Made by a program: the position numbers and the translations under genes. The notes beneath the pieces are model-generated. The model made no database searches. It saw only the letters and a program-made list of their open reading frames with translations, and had not been told where the DNA came from. Shown here one piece after another: positions 24,621-30,559 of a DNA stretch of 41,408 nucleotides (position 1 is its first letter; each line of letters starts with the position of its first letter). The stretch is from a virus, in the IMG/VR virus record IMGVR_UViG_3300027725_000002, positions 1-41,408 of that record; one strand, written 5' to 3'.

Positions 24621-24720
24621 GGTGCTCGGGAAAAGCATGACTTGGGGTTGCCCGTATCGCGTCGAAGCAATTGAGCAACCCCCGGACCGGCAAGCTCTGC
24701 CGAGAGCTATCCTGTGCCAC
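24565..24720 (-). CDS. Possible small ORF, 51 aa
   Basis: GTG at 24720 overlaps the stop of the preceding gene by 14 bases, which is the only support. The product (VAQDSSRQSLPVRG, then an Ala/His/Glu-rich end) shows no family features and overlaps the next ORF by 56 nt. It may be a chance frame. Confidence 0.22.
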   Translation of the reverse strand: MAQDSSRQSLPVRGLLNCFDAIRATPSHAFPEHHEAAEAASPQAARKSVPR

Positions 24721-24937
24721 TTGATTGTATATGCCGATCACACACCGAAGCAATAGGCGGCTGGGATACCAGCCGGATGGCGTCCACTTCTTCCGGTGGG
24801 TTGAACTGGTATCTACTCCACATAAGCGGCGCAATCTGCGCAACCGCTTGCGCCACAGCCACAAGCCGACTTGCCGGAATCTGATTCTGCATGAATTCGG
24901 CGACTGCTTTCACGTCTTCATCGAGCACACAATCCAT
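24707..24937 (-). CDS. Hypothetical small protein, 76 aa
   Basis: GGGAG seven bases upstream favours the ATG at 24937 over an earlier in-frame ATG. The first half is helical and acidic (CVLDEDVKAVAEFMQNQI, AVAQAVAQIAPLMW); the second half is polar. No family recognised. Confidence 0.5.
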   Translation of the reverse strand: MDCVLDEDVKAVAEFMQNQIPASRLVAVAQAVAQIAPLMWSRYQFNPPEEVDAIRLVSQPPIASVCDRHIQSSGTG

Positions 24938-24984
24938 TTTACACTCCCGTTGGGAAACCGGCGCCAAGTGGGGCAGAGAACTGG

Positions 24985-25335
24985 CTAATCGTAATCAATG
25001 TGAAACCGCCTCCAAGGAGGGTAGTAATAATCCCCCGTTACGGCGCGGGGCTGAAGAACGGCACGGCCATCGCGGTGTGGCGCGAACCGCCAGTTCCACT
25101 TCGGCGACCGCCTCTCAGGTTGAGGAGGGGCCTCGTAGAACTTGACCTTTGTGAGCCGTCCTGTCCTCGGGTTAGTGCTGCCTACATAATCTCCAAACGC
25201 AACGATTAACGCTACTTGCGCGCCTGGCAGGATACATTCTGTTCGTGAACCGTCGAGCCGGATCGAGACGACGCGGATTGTCTCGATTTTGGAGGCTAAC
25301 TCGGCTAGAACTGTGGGGGATTTGATTAGCGGCAA
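24985..25335 (-). CDS. Hypothetical protein, paralogue of next gene, 116 aa
   Basis: Starts with TTG at 25335 (AAGGG nine bases upstream). Residues 5-70 align with the gene at 25326-25607 through a shared pattern: SP-x-VLA-x-LA, then DG-x-R, then G-x-QVA-x-IV, then GRL-x-x-VK and EA. The fold should be a small beta-rich domain. The C-terminal 45 residues are unique, with a Trp/Pro/Arg-rich stretch and a YYYPPWRRF end. Function unknown. Confidence 0.6.
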   Translation of the reverse strand: MPLIKSPTVLAELASKIETIRVVSIRLDGSRTECILPGAQVALIVAFGDYVGSTNPRTGRLTKVKFYEAPPQPERRSPKWNWRFAPHRDGRAVLQPRAVTGDYYYPPWRRFHIDYD

Positions 25336-25607
25336 GCCCGAATACCCTTAGACTTTACCAAGTCCCGGAACCATTTGGGTTGATTAGTCATTGCAGATTC
25401 AGAGAAATTGGCCTCCTTAACGTAGACTAACCGACCAGACTGGCCAGTCTTCCCGTAGTATCCTCCAAGGGAAACTATCGCAGCAACTTGCGGTCCAGTA
25501 AGCCGGCCTTCGCGCTGACGCCCATCTGGTAAAAAAGAGATTAGCCGAAGGCTCTGAATGGGAGTCGCTAGTTTCGCCAAAACTTCTGGGGAGTCAATAA
25601 ATGACAC
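25326..25607 (-). CDS. Hypothetical protein, paralogue of previous gene, 93 aa
   Basis: I chose the GTG at 25607 because its start (SFIDSPEVLAKLA) then lines up with the TTG start of the neighbour (PLIKSPTVLAELA) and GAG lies six bases upstream; a TTG eleven codons earlier is possible. The shared core is followed by a different C-terminus (QPKWFRDLVKSKGIRACR). It is the first gene after the strong leftward promoter at 25686-25714. The stop overlaps the paralogue start by ten bases. Confidence 0.6.
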   Translation of the reverse strand: MSFIDSPEVLAKLATPIQSLRLISFLPDGRQREGRLTGPQVAAIVSLGGYYGKTGQSGRLVYVKEANFSESAMTNQPKWFRDLVKSKGIRACR

Positions 25608-25685
25608 TTGTAGCTCATCTCGGGTCTTTGGAGCCCGCAATCAAAAAATCCGCGGCGGCCACACCGAGCATGTACGTCGTGAAAC

Positions 25686-25714
25686 ATTCTGAGCCAAATT
25701 ATTTTAGATGTCAA
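25686..25714 (-). promoter_or_regulatory. Sigma70-type promoter for leftward transcription
   Basis: Minus strand TTGACA (25714-25709), spacer of exactly 17, then CAGAAT (25691-25686). The -35 is a perfect consensus and the region between is AT-rich in a GC-rich genome. It lies in the gap between 25607 and 25725 and would drive the paralogue pair and genes towards the terminase. Confidence 0.65.
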
Positions 25715-25724
25715 GTTTCTGTAA

Positions 25725-25982
25725 TCACCCGGCCTTGCTAATCCCCGCCCGCAGTATCCGCCGGCGCCGGATCTCGTCCCAGATCGGCCCTGGTTCAACC
25801 GGCAGACCCAGTTTTAGAGCCGCCTCTACGTCGGCGTGGAAGTCCTCGTAGGTCTGGGTCATCTTTTCCAACGTCTCTGCCAACGCCAGCAGGGCGTCGT
25901 GCGTGTGCAACAGCCTTCTTAACCGTGCTTGAGAGATGAACCTTGTCGGGTGCATCGTGAGCACCTTGGGTTTCTTCATCGT
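25725..25982 (-). CDS. Helical protein overlapping the RHH gene, 85 aa
   Basis: ATG at 25982 with AGAGG eight bases upstream. The product is helical (SQARLRRLLHTHDALLALAE, DFHADVEAALKLGLPVEPGP) and ends basic (RRRRILRAGISKAG). It shares 188 nt with the ribbon-helix-helix gene in another frame. Either two overlapping genes exist or one gene has been split by a frameshift; this frame looks the more natural one in the shared part. Confidence 0.55.
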   Translation of the reverse strand, partial: TMKKPKVLTMHPTRFISQARLRRLLHTHDALLALAETLEKMTQTYEDFHADVEAALKLGLPVEPGPIWDEIRRRRILRAGISKAG

Positions 25983-26259
25983 GGCGAGCCTCTGTTTGGA
26001 GCTGCCCAACCGATGCCCTGATCTCATCGATTGAGCGTGTTGCAAGTTTAATCCATTCTTCGATTTTGACAAGCAGCAAGTTCTGGGGAGTCGAGACCCC
26101 CTGATTTGGGGTGGCGGGGGATTCCACAGCAAGGTAGTTCTCCAGCGCCTCCTGCGTCAGTTGCCACATCGGCCGTCCCGCATCCACCGCCCTGGCCTTG
26201 AGCGCCTTCTTGAGGCTGGGCAGCATCGCGATCCCGAACTTTATTCGCTTTTCTTCCAT
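25795..26259 (-). CDS. Ribbon-helix-helix (Arc/CopG-type) regulator, up to 154 aa
   Basis: Residues 4-44 fit the RHH fold: a beta strand (KRIKFGIAML) and two helices (PSLKKALKARAVDAG, MWQLTQEALENYLA). Such dimers bind short repeated DNA half-sites. The gene starts 8 nt from the GTGCAC repeats at 26268-26310, so autoregulation is likely. After about residue 90 the sequence becomes Arg/Gly-rich (GRDVGKDDPDLRGLPRRRRGG) and reads like an out-of-frame translation of the overlapping gene, which hints at a frameshift near 25980. It is the only recognisable transcription factor in the window. Confidence 0.7.
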   Translation of the reverse strand: MEEKRIKFGIAMLPSLKKALKARAVDAGRPMWQLTQEALENYLAVESPATPNQGVSTPQNLLLVKIEEWIKLATRSIDEIRASVGQLQTEARHDEETQGAHDAPDKVHLSSTVKKAVAHARRPAGVGRDVGKDDPDLRGLPRRRRGGSKTGSAG

Positions 26260-26267
26260 TGGGTTAG

Positions 26268-26310
26268 GTGCACTGGTGCACTTTTCTCTTGCACAAAGTT
26301 CACTTGTGCA
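26268..26310. promoter_or_regulatory. Operator region with four GTGCA half-sites
   Basis: GTGCAC-TG-GTGCAC occupies 26268-26281 and TGCACAA-AGTTCAC-TTGTGCA, a perfect 7-bp inverted repeat, occupies 26290-26310. The second repeat covers the -35 and most of the spacer of the rightward promoter, so a bound protein would block it. The adjacent RHH gene is the natural candidate repressor. Confidence 0.65.
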
Positions 26311-26317
26311 TTAGTAT
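26289..26317 (+). promoter_or_regulatory. Promoter for the rightward early arm
   Basis: TTGCAC (26289-26294), spacer 17, TAGTAT (26312-26317). The ATG of the first rightward gene is only ten bases beyond the -10 box, so the transcript would have a leader of a few bases at most. Confidence 0.5.
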
Positions 26318-26327
26318 TATCAGCGAC

Positions 26328-26486
26328 ATGACAACCACCAAGCCGATAACTATAACCCAAGTGAAGTGCAAACGGTGCGGCCATGCCTGGCTACCACGGT
26401 CAACCGAAGTTCCTGCGCAATGCCCTAATTGCGGCTCTGCTCGATGGAACCGTGAGAAGCCAGCTAAAAATACCAGCGCCGCCTAA
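26328..26486 (+). CDS. Zinc-ribbon protein, first gene of rightward arm, 52 aa
   Basis: Short protein with a two-CxxC zinc ribbon: CKRCGHAWLPRS, then CPNCGSARW (Cys about residues 14, 17, 32 and 35). It is expressed from the promoter overlapping the RHH operator and probably lacks a Shine-Dalgarno sequence. An early regulator or host-interaction protein is plausible; such ribbons also bind nucleic acid. Confidence 0.65.
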   Translation: MTTTKPITITQVKCKRCGHAWLPRSTEVPAQCPNCGSARWNREKPAKNTSAA

Positions 26487-26495
26487 GCGCCATCC

Positions 26496-26885
26496 ATGCC
26501 TTCCGCCCTCCAATCCGGTGTCGCGCGCGCCGCACGCCCGGCAGCCCCGGTTTCCCCCGATGGCGTACCCCGAAGGCCACCAGCGCGTGCGACACAGGCT
26601 GATGGTAACGGAGGCGTCTTTTTCAGCAAGCATCCGACACGGCGAAGAATGGGCAAACCGACTGAAAACAGGAAACATAGGATCGGCATTAGGGTCCAGG
26701 AACAAGACCGCGAGCGCATCCTTCAGCTGAACATCTGCCAGGACACCAAATGGTCTGGCAGGTATCAGCCCCTGACGGTCGAAACGCGCGCCCTGGTCAT
26801 GGCAGATCGCATCGAGCACCACGCCACGGCTGCCCGCTGGTCCGGTAGTGCAGGGATACAGAAAAACCTGGAACTGGTTGGGTAA
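26496..26885 (+). CDS. Chimeric ORF carrying repeat copy 1, 129 aa
   Basis: The central part of this frame (26577-26727) is identical at DNA level to 28494-28644 and read in the same frame. Upstream residues are Ala/Pro/Arg-rich and the downstream part (WSGRYQPLTVETRALVMADR) differs from copy 2. An internal ATG at 26649 could start a 78-residue version ([17 protein letters not shown]). No ribosome site precedes 26496. It looks like a gene rearranged by the duplication. Confidence 0.4.
   Translation: MPSALQSGVARAARPAAPVSPDGVPRRPPARATQADGNGGVFFSKHPTRRRMGKPTENRKHRIGIRVQEQDRERILQLNICQDTKWSGRYQPLTVETRALVMADRIEHHATAARWSGSAGIQKNLELVG
26577..26727 (+). repeat. 151-bp perfect direct repeat, copy 1
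   Basis: Identical base for base to 28494-28644 (offset 1917). It lies inside the chimeric ORF. With copy 2 it brackets the cassette that encodes the Mom-like and ASCH proteins. Confidence 0.95.
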
Positions 26886-26895
26886 AGGAGGACTT

Positions 26896-27090
26896 ATGGC
26901 TGAAACGATCAACTACGCTGCAGAGTGCTACAGGTTATCCGGTGCCGATCCTGACGGCAATGAAGACTGGCGCTTGGCACCGCTAGCAGTTGAGGAAGTA
27001 CGGAGACTACGCCAAGATTCAGATAAGTCTGCCGCTGAAGTTTTAAGACTCGAAGCCCAACTCGCCGAGCGAACGGCTAACCCCAAATGA
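26896..27090 (+). CDS. Hypothetical small protein, 64 aa
   Basis: AAAGGAGG four bases before the ATG is one of the best ribosome sites in the window and fixes the start. The product is helical and charged (EEVRRLRQDSDKSAAEVLRL). Its TGA overlaps the next ATG (ATGA). First gene of the repeat-flanked cassette. Confidence 0.65.
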   Translation: MAETINYAAECYRLSGADPDGNEDWRLAPLAVEEVRRLRQDSDKSAAEVLRLEAQLAERTANPK

Positions 27091-27326
27091 GCCAGCAATT
27101 GCGGTACTTTTGCGGAGAAAACGACCCTAAGTCCAACCTTGTCATAGGGGGTAATCTAGACAAAGGTTACACTCCTGTCTATCACTTACCGACACTTTCA
27201 CCAGAAACAAACCACTTAGCCTCGCCAAGTTTGCGGGCGAATGCGGTAAAAAACAGGATTTTGCGTGCTAGTTGCGGGAGCGGGAGTGTGCTTCTCGGCA
27301 AACACACGAGGAAGGCCAGCGAATGA
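27087..27326 (+). CDS. Small protein upstream of mom, 79 aa
   Basis: Coupled at both ends: its start overlaps the previous stop and its stop overlaps the mom start (ATGA both times). The sequence (FCGENDPKSNLVIGGNLDKG) has no recognised family. Phage Mu has the translational regulator Com in this place, but this protein lacks the Com zinc-finger cysteines, so homology is not claimed. Confidence 0.5.
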   Translation: MSQQLRYFCGENDPKSNLVIGGNLDKGYTPVYHLPTLSPETNHLASPSLRANAVKNRILRASCGSGSVLLGKHTRKASE

Positions 27327-27943
27327 TTCCCTACACGGTTATGGAGGTAGGGAGGTCGGCCGTTGACCATTTGATTAAAGCTCACTACTTGCACCGATGG
27401 CCGGGGGTTGTTACTGCGGTCTTGGCACTCATGGATAGGTCCATGCCGATCGGTGCAATTGTTTTTGCGCTGCCGCCCCGCGAGACGATGAAGCGCTACG
27501 GTGTGAGTCTGGCTTGGGAATTGGCCCGCCTGTTTATCCAGGACGGGACTCCCAAAAACACCGAATCCTGGTTTGTAGCCCGCGCGATTGAATGGGTCAG
27601 AAAGAATCGTCCCAATGTGGACCTGCTCGTTTCGTATGCAGACCCGGCCGCTGGCCATCGTGGCGTCATATACCGCGCAGGAAATTGGCTTCAGGACGGT
27701 CGCACCGATCAAGAGCGCAAAACGCCACGATTCGACTATCTCACCGAGGGCTCTGGCGAACACCTATTCGGAGTGGCGGACCCGATCAAGTATGGACGAA
27801 AGGCCCATGTCCCGGCTGGTGCAGCGGTAGAGAGAATCGCCCGCGTATCTAAATGGCGGTTCGTATATTGGCTCGACGGAAAACATGAGATGCGGCGTAA
27901 AGGCGCACGCCTAAAATCGCACAGAGCCGCGGAGGCCCAATGA
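27323..27943 (+). CDS. mom: Mom-like DNA adenine modification protein, 206 aa
   Basis: Resembles phage Mu Mom, a GNAT-fold protein that converts adenine in phage DNA to a carbamoylmethyl form and so blocks host restriction. Visible family features are AHYLHRWPG (about residues 20-28), ELARLFIQDGTPKNTESWFVA (66-86) and VSYADPAAGHRGVIYRAGNW (103-122), the last being the most typical. Length is close to Mom. The start is fixed by ATGA overlap. It lies in a cassette between 151-bp perfect repeats, beside an ASCH protein. The identity is by pattern recall and needs a profile search. Confidence 0.8.
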   Translation: MIPYTVMEVGRSAVDHLIKAHYLHRWPGVVTAVLALMDRSMPIGAIVFALPPRETMKRYGVSLAWELARLFIQDGTPKNTESWFVARAIEWVRKNRPNVDLLVSYADPAAGHRGVIYRAGNWLQDGRTDQERKTPRFDYLTEGSGEHLFGVADPIKYGRKAHVPAGAAVERIARVSKWRFVYWLDGKHEMRRKGARLKSHRAAEAQ

Positions 27944-27984
27944 CCCGCCCTTCCATCGAGTACCTGAAGCCGGAGAAAGCATGA
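27940..27984 (+). CDS. Bridging mini-ORF, 14 codons
   Basis: Its ATG overlaps the mom stop and its TGA overlaps the ASCH start, both as ATGA. It contains the ASCH ribosome site (GGAG). It probably acts as a reinitiation stepping stone; the peptide itself may have no function. Confidence 0.35.
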   Translation: MTRPSIEYLKPEKA

Positions 27985-28847
27985 AAGCGCTGACACTAAC
28001 GCAGCCTTGGGCGTCTCTCGTCGCGATTGGTGCAAAACGCATTGAGACGCGCTCGTGGTCCACGTCCTATCGCGGACCGCTGGCAATTCATGCGGCGAAG
28101 GGATTCCCGAAATCGGCGCAGGAGTTCACGCAGGTTCCGCCTGTTAGCGTACTTTTTGGCAGGCACTATGAGTATCCGCGCGGCGTAGTCCTGGCCACGT
28201 GTCGGCTTGTTAATTGTGTCCCGACCCAAACCCTGCTGCGCGAGGCTGCGTGCGAGCGCTGCGATGGCAAAGGCACCGTGGATAGTTGGCAGGATGGGAT
28301 GCCAGGACAAGAATACTGCCCAACGTGCGACGGAAACCGCGTCGTATTTGTGCCTGGTGGAAAACTATCGACCCAAGAACAGCAGTTTGGTGATTACGGG
28401 GAAGGCCGCTACGCCTGGATGCTTGACGACATTCAGCCAGTGCCATTTATCCCGGCAAAAGGCGCGCTCGGATTGTGGGAATGGACACAAGACCCACCAG
28501 CGCGTGCGACACAGGCTGATGGTAACGGAGGCGTCTTTTTCAGCAAGCATCCGACACGGCGAAGAATGGGCAAACCGACTGAAAACAGGAAACATAGGAT
28601 CGGCATTAGGGTCCAGGAACAAGACCGCGAGCGCATCCTTCAGCAGCTATTCCGCTGCCTCGGGAAATATGACCCTCGGGCCATCCCAAGGATCATCTCG
28701 AAGCGCACCGGGATCACTGAGCAGGCCGTTGATTACGTGTTCCAGCAGACCTGCCAGGAATTCAGAGAGTGGTCGCGTGAGATCCGACTTGGCCTAGCTA
28801 GAGCTGACGAAGCCGGATCGGCTGTGTGGGGAAGGAGAAGCGCATGA
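27981..28847 (+). CDS. ASCH-domain protein fused to helix-turn-helix-like C-terminus, 288 aa
   Basis: Residues 1-170 are an ASCH domain (start [20 protein letters not shown], then ETRSW[12 protein letters not shown] and ALGLWEW), an RNA/nucleotide-binding fold found near modification genes. A zinc module CERCDGKG-x14-CPTCDG is inserted at about 91-118. Residues 172-222 come from the 151-bp repeat, and the remaining 66 residues look helix-turn-helix ([20 protein letters not shown]). Stand-alone ASCH proteins usually end near the LWEW motif, so the fusion probably arose by the repeat. GGAG seven bases upstream sets the start. Confidence 0.75.
   Translation: MKALTLTQPWASLVAIGAKRIETRSWSTSYRGPLAIHAAKGFPKSAQEFTQVPPVSVLFGRHYEYPRGVVLATCRLVNCVPTQTLLREAACERCDGKGTVDSWQDGMPGQEYCPTCDGNRVVFVPGGKLSTQEQQFGDYGEGRYAWMLDDIQPVPFIPAKGALGLWEWTQDPPARATQADGNGGVFFSKHPTRRRMGKPTENRKHRIGIRVQEQDRERILQQLFRCLGKYDPRAIPRIISKRTGITEQAVDYVFQQTCQEFREWSREIRLGLARADEAGSAVWGRRSA
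28494..28644 (+). repeat. 151-bp perfect direct repeat, copy 2
   Basis: Right-hand copy, inside the ASCH gene from codon 172 to 222. Sequence matches copy 1 without a difference and breaks off sharply on both sides. Confidence 0.95.
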
Positions 28848-29422
28848 TCGAAATCCTAGACCGATTCACGCGCGCGGTTCTGTACTCAAGCGCAACCGCG
28901 AACGATATTGCCACAGCGGTGGCGGAAGCAGTTAAAAGCCGCGCGTACCTCAGCGGCGCGTACCTCAGCGGCGCGAACCTCAGCCGCGCGGACCTCAGCG
29001 GCGCGTACCTCAGCCGCGCGTACCTCAGCGGCGCGTACCTCAGCGGCGCGTACCTCAGCCGCGCGGACCTCAGCGGCGCGTACCTCAGCGGCGCGGACCT
29101 CAGCGGCGCGTACCTCAGCGGCGCGTACCTCAGCCGCGCGGACCTCAGCGGCGCGTACCTCAGCGGCGCGGACCTCAGCGGCGCACAACACGTCTTGCGG
29201 ATCTCTGGCGGTCGGCACGACATCGTTGTTTCAGACACCGGCATGGTCTCAATCGGTTGCCATGATTATCCAATCGAGCGATGGCTGGCATCGTATAAGG
29301 TCATCGGCCAAGCAGAGAACTACGGGCCAGAAGAGATCGAGGATTACGCGGATCGCCTGAAACTGGTCGCAAATTGGATTAGCCGCCAGAAGGCTCACAC
29401 AGATCAGGAGAAGACGGCATGA
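28844..29422 (+). CDS. Pentapeptide-repeat protein, 192 aa
   Basis: Residues 33-112 are 16 consecutive pentapeptides of the form (G/R)A(Y/D/N)LS, which fold as a right-handed quadrilateral beta helix. Proteins of this class can mimic DNA and bind gyrase, but most phage members are uncharacterised. The C-terminal domain ([36 protein letters not shown]) recurs after pentapeptide repeats in other proteins as I recall. ATG overlaps the ASCH stop and has GGAG seven bases upstream. Confidence 0.85.
   Translation: MIEILDRFTRAVLYSSATANDIATAVAEAVKSRAYLSGAYLSGANLSRADLSGAYLSRAYLSGAYLSGAYLSRADLSGAYLSGADLSGAYLSGAYLSRADLSGAYLSGADLSGAQHVLRISGGRHDIVVSDTGMVSIGCHDYPIERWLASYKVIGQAENYGPEEIEDYADRLKLVANWISRQKAHTDQEKTA
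28940..29179 (+). repeat. 15-bp tandem repeat array, 16 units
   Basis: Unit (C/G)GC-GCG-(T/G/A)AC-CTC-AGC. Leu, Ser and Ala always use the same codon; only the first base of two codons varies. Units 7-11 and 12-16 follow the same order, so a 75-bp block was duplicated. Confidence 0.95.
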
Positions 29423-29532
29423 AAGACTCTCCGGTTGATATCGCCTCTCTCCACAAATTCTTGCGCCGCTACGCAGGGCCTTTTGGCGCTGGCGTTCATG
29501 GCGTTCGTGGCGGCGGTGATGCTGGCGGTTAA
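29419..29532 (+). CDS. Small ORF, possible frameshifted membrane peptide, 37 aa
   Basis: The ATG overlaps the previous stop. The first 20 codons look natural ([18 protein letters not shown]); afterwards the annotated frame turns Gly-rich. Skipping one base after TTTT (29481-29484) would give [17 protein letters not shown] with a stop at 29539, a plausible membrane segment. So either a one-base error or programmed shift exists here. Confidence 0.4.
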   Translation: MKDSPVDIASLHKFLRRYAGPFGAGVHGVRGGGDAGG

Positions 29533-29540
29533 GGAGTGAG

Positions 29541-29735
29541 ATGGCGATGAAGAGCTATGCCCAATCGACGGTATTACACGCCCAGAAAAGGGTACTGCGG
29601 ATGGTCTTCGGGTATTTGTCAAAACTGAGGCCAAAAGACCTGGAGACGCTCTACACAGATGGCAAGGGACTGATGACGTTAGGCGAGGTGCTGAAGCACG
29701 TAGAAGCGGCCATGAACTTGAGGGTGAAAAGGTAA
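29541..29735 (+). CDS. Hypothetical basic protein, 64 aa
   Basis: AAGGAG four bases before the ATG at 29541; an ATG two codons later has better spacing. Helical and basic (HAQKRVLRMVFGYLSKLRPK), possibly nucleic-acid binding. Function unknown. Confidence 0.6.
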   Translation: MAMKSYAQSTVLHAQKRVLRMVFGYLSKLRPKDLETLYTDGKGLMTLGEVLKHVEAAMNLRVKR

Positions 29736-29739
29736 AGCG

Positions 29740-29955
29740 ATGTTCGCACGATTTTTCGATCCAAGCGCGATGCGCGACGACGACCTCGACCGCGAGATGG
29801 AACGGGTTGAGCGCCGGGACATGGAATGGTTACCAGATAAAACTTACGGGGGCCGAGACACGGCGGAGTCCTCTCTAAACGAGGTGGACCCCAATCTCTG
29901 CACGGTCGACGAAAGCCCCCACCCGAATGAAGCGAAAATCTGGCGGGACTCATGA
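29740..29955 (+). CDS. Hypothetical acidic protein, 71 aa
   Basis: Starts four bases after the previous stop. First half has a charged helix (DDDLDREMERVERRDMEWLP), second half is polar. Its stop overlaps the next start (ATGA). Function unknown. Confidence 0.55.
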   Translation: MFARFFDPSAMRDDDLDREMERVERRDMEWLPDKTYGGRDTAESSLNEVDPNLCTVDESPHPNEAKIWRDS

Positions 29956-30206
29956 TGGCTAACGGCATGTATCGGACTGCTGCCGGGAGCACAGTAGAAA
30001 TCTCCGGCGAGCACGGCGGCATTGCGACGGTCGACTTCGACTGGTTCGAGGAGCCGGAGGCTTGTTACGACTGCGTCGTGGAAGCCTATCCACAGGAGTG
30101 GGGCGGCGAAGAGTGGCGCTTGGTTTGGCATTGCGAAAACGAATGCTGCGGCGGCGGATCGGCGGCGCTCTTTCCGGTGACAGCCAAAGAAATGATCCTC
30201 CCATGA
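29952..30206 (+). CDS. Hypothetical acidic Cys-containing protein, 84 aa
   Basis: Starts as ATGATG overlapping the previous stop. Acidic, with Trp and Cys pairs (CYDCVVEAYPQEW, HCENECCGGG). It could bind a metal. Its stop overlaps the next start. Function unknown. Confidence 0.55.
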   Translation: MMANGMYRTAAGSTVEISGEHGGIATVDFDWFEEPEACYDCVVEAYPQEWGGEEWRLVWHCENECCGGGSAALFPVTAKEMILP

Positions 30207-30559
30207 AACCCGCCCGCTTCCGATCCCGCATTCGCCAGCGTTCCAAGCCACGTCGGGGTCGCATCGTGGACAAAATTTATCTAGCTTGGGTCCACACTCA
30301 GCCATCGATTGTGCGGACGCATGACCCCAAGTGCCTGGGATGCCGGATAACAGCGCACCACGTAAAAGAGACGCCTGGGGCACCGAAGAATGATCGCAGA
30401 GCCGTACCGCTTCGGGCCTGCCGCCACATGCTTGGGTTCGGCGACTTAACAGTGGAGCACTCGAAGAAACGATTCGAGTTGCACTTTGGAATTGATCTGG
30501 AGCAAGAGATCAGACGTTTGAACGAGAAGTATCAAAGGGAAGGGCAATGGGATACATGA
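30203..30559 (+). CDS. HNH-like nuclease (YbcO / DUF968 type), 118 aa
   Basis: The pattern YLAWVHTQPS, then CLGCRITAHHVKETP, then RAVPLRACRHMLG and FELHFGIDLEQEIRRLNEKY matches small phage recombination nucleases of the YbcO/DUF968 group, including the central HH and the closing FGIDLE helix. These act on recombination intermediates. The N-terminus is strongly basic. Starts by ATGA overlap at 30203. RusA is encoded 4 kb downstream. Confidence 0.7.
   Translation: MKPARFRSRIRQRSKPRRGRIVDKIYLAWVHTQPSIVRTHDPKCLGCRITAHHVKETPGAPKNDRRAVPLRACRHMLGFGDLTVEHSKKRFELHFGIDLEQEIRRLNEKYQREGQWDT

Noticed and set aside
26400-26912. 170-aa leftward frame across repeat copy 1
   Set aside because: No recognisable domain, antisense to the early arm, and part of it is repeat-derived.
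27087-27326. Homologue of the Mu Com regulator
   Set aside because: Position fits, but the zinc-finger cysteine pattern of Com is absent.
27182-27763. 193-aa leftward frame opposite mom
   Set aside because: Antisense shadow; mom has family motifs and coupled starts.
26577-28644. Direct repeats as phage attachment sites (attL/attR)
   Set aside because: No integrase, the repeat is coding on both sides, and it is far longer than typical core sites.
28940-29179. CRISPR array
   Set aside because: Units are 15 bp with no spacers and are coding.
28886-29360. Long open frames on both strands through the pentapeptide array (Ala-Ala-Arg-Thr-Ser and Arg-Ala-Ala-Glu-Val repeats)
   Set aside because: A 15-bp repeat without stop codons opens several frames; only the (G/R)A(Y/D/N)LS frame has flanking domains and a ribosome site.
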